DNA of 42,071 nt, taken from NCBI GenBank assembly GCA_029287595.1, contig JARFQU010000104.1, forward strand, positions 1 to 42,071, written 5' to 3'. This DNA is from Halioglobus sp. (GTDB lineage Bacteria; Pseudomonadota; Gammaproteobacteria; Pseudomonadales; Halieaceae). The position numbers and the translations under genes are program-made. The notes beneath the pieces are model-generated. The model had not been told where the DNA came from. It made no database searches and saw only the letters and a list, made by a program, of their open reading frames with translations. Position 1 is the first letter of the stretch. Each line of letters opens with the position of its first letter. Shown one piece after another: positions 40,826-42,071 of this stretch.

Positions 40826-42018
40826 TGGAAAGCTACATACTGGACTGGGTACAACTGATTTTCCGCTGGCTACACCTGATTACCGGCATCGCCTGGATAG
40901 GCGCTTCGTTTTATTTTGTGTGGCTGGACAATAGTCTTGAAAATCCGCCCCAGTGGAAACAAGACAAGGGCATCAAGGGCGATTTGTGGGCGATACACGG
41001 CGGAGGCGTGTATGAAGTTGCCAAGTACCAACTGGCACCGGAACAGATGCCAGCCCAACTGCATTGGTTTAAATGGGAAGCGTATACCACCTGGTTGACC
41101 GGTATGGTTCTGCTCAGCGTGATCTATTACCTGGGCGCCGATGCCTACCTGATCGACAAACGCGTTGCAGATCTGACCCAGGTGCAGGCCATTGGTCTGG
41201 GCCTGGCTTACCTCGCTGGCGGGTGGGTATTTTATGAACTGCTGTGTCGCAGCCCACTGGGCAGGAATGCCTATATTATCGGCGCCATACTGATCCTGGC
41301 CGCGGTAGGCATCGCCTACACGCTGACACAATTGTTCAGCGGTCGCGGTGCCTACATTCATATGGGCGCCATTATCGGCACCATCATGGTGGGTAATGTA
41401 TTCAGGGTGATCATGCCGTCACAACGTGCCTTGGTCGCCGCCATAGAAAAAGGGGAGGCGCCTGATCCCGCCTGGGGAGCGCGCGCCAAACTGCACTCCA
41501 CCCACAATACCTACCTTACGCTACCGCTACTGTTCATTATGATCAGCAGCCACTACCCCATGACCTACGCCAGCGCCAATAACTGGGTGATCCTGCTGGT
41601 TATCATGGCGATTACCGCAGTGGCCCGACAATACTTTGTGCTCGCCCACAAGAAGGTCAACCGGCCAATGATCCTGGTAGCTGCAGCGTTCGCCACCCTG
41701 ATACTGGCAATAGTAATGGCACCGAAAACCACCAGGGTTGAGCAGAGCGGGGCGGCCGTATCGGTAACCCGGGTTCAGGGTATCCTGCAGCAGCGCTGCG
41801 CCAGCTGCCACTCTGCAATGCCGACGGATGATGTATTTACTGTTGCACCGGGCGGTGTGATGCTGGATACGCTGGAGGAGATGCAACGCTGGGCTACGCG
41901 TATCAAGGCCCGATCAATTGATACACACGACATGCCTTTCCTGAACAAGACAGGCATGACAGATGAAGAGCGAGAGTTAGTTGATCGGTGGGTAATCAGT
42001 GGGGCGCCGGGGGCCTGA
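40822..42018 (+). CDS. puuD: Membrane-bound cytochrome c urate oxidase PuuD
   Basis: A 398-residue protein with a membrane part of about eight spans (ILDWVQLIFRWLHLITGIAWIGASFYFVWLDN; GDLWAIHGGGVYEVAKYQ) and a C-terminal cytochrome c domain whose heme motif is C326-A-S-C-H330, with a likely axial methionine in HDMPFLNKTGMTDEE. PuuD oxidises urate to 5-hydroxyisourate and sends electrons to the respiratory chain rather than making H2O2. No soluble cofactor-free uricase or HpxO is in the window, so this should be the urate-oxidising step. The start is taken as ATG 40822, overlapping the guaD stop (ATGA). ATG 40816 and 40825 are also in frame. Confidence 0.93.
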   Translation: MMESYILDWVQLIFRWLHLITGIAWIGASFYFVWLDNSLENPPQWKQDKGIKGDLWAIHGGGVYEVAKYQLAPEQMPAQLHWFKWEAYTTWLTGMVLLSVIYYLGADAYLIDKRVADLTQVQAIGLGLAYLAGGWVFYELLCRSPLGRNAYIIGAILILAAVGIAYTLTQLFSGRGAYIHMGAIIGTIMVGNVFRVIMPSQRALVAAIEKGEAPDPAWGARAKLHSTHNTYLTLPLLFIMISSHYPMTYASANNWVILLVIMAITAVARQYFVLAHKKVNRPMILVAAAFATLILAIVMAPKTTRVEQSGAAVSVTRVQGILQQRCASCHSAMPTDDVFTVAPGGVMLDTLEEMQRWATRIKARSIDTHDMPFLNKTGMTDEERELVDRWVISGAPGA

Positions 42019-42071
42019 GTAACCTGCGAGGCCCAGGGCGGTTGATAATAAAACCGTGCAGATGGCGGCAC

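Overview
The window reads as a chromosomal segment of a Gram-negative, probably marine, gammaproteobacterium. This placement is an inference. It rests on moderately high GC, dense operons, an outer-membrane porin, sigma-54 promoters, and a type II sulfide:quinone oxidoreductase/persulfide dioxygenase set. No rRNA, tRNA, CRISPR array, transposase or integrase was seen. Nearly all of the sequence is coding, and many genes overlap by 1-11 bases.

Region 1 (1-2306) is a small accessory block with three genes: a GFA-type zinc protein, a SAM methyltransferase and an alpha/beta hydrolase. The first two are each preceded, at almost the same distance from the start codon, by a copy of a 44-bp imperfect repeat.

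Region 2 (2367-8275) is a sulfide/persulfide module. A leftward operon encodes a persulfide-dioxygenase-like metallo-hydrolase, a rhodanese-loop/SQR fusion and a SulP anion transporter. It starts at a near-perfect sigma-54 promoter (6791-6806, minus strand). Divergent from it is a FisR-like sigma-54 activator whose three sensor-domain cysteines have the spacing known for the sulfane-sulfur sensor FisR. Sulfide would be oxidised to persulfide, then to sulfite, and anions moved by SulP.

Region 3 (8256-17869) continues rightward from fisR with little intergenic space. It holds a micro-ORF, a MauE/DoxX-type membrane protein, an ACSF3/MatB-like acyl-CoA synthetase and a complete Chlamydia/Bacteroidetes-style V/A-type ATPase set: B, D, I, K, E, DUF2764, A. 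That order is a circular permutation of the familiar E-DUF2764-A-B-D-I-K. The K subunit keeps residues that form the Na+ site in the Enterococcus hirae rotor ring.

Region 4 (17948-30236) handles urea. A leftward urease operon (ureDABCEFG) is divergent from a rightward porin-urtABCDE uptake operon. The rightward operon is preceded by a near-consensus sigma-54 promoter (23244-23259) and an NtrC-type palindrome (23098-23114), which predicts control by nitrogen status.

Region 5 (30246-42018) has a purine phosphoribosyltransferase gene on the minus strand, then a ten-gene rightward operon: xdhA, xdhB, xdhC, allB, alc, uraD, uraH, allA, guaD, puuD. Together these take guanine through xanthine, urate, 5-hydroxyisourate, OHCU, allantoin, allantoate and ureidoglycolate to glyoxylate plus two urea. 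The neighbouring urease converts urea to ammonia. Regions 4 and 5 thus form a near-complete purine-to-ammonia nitrogen-scavenging island of about 24 kb. No purine or urate transporter and no nickel transporter lie inside the window.
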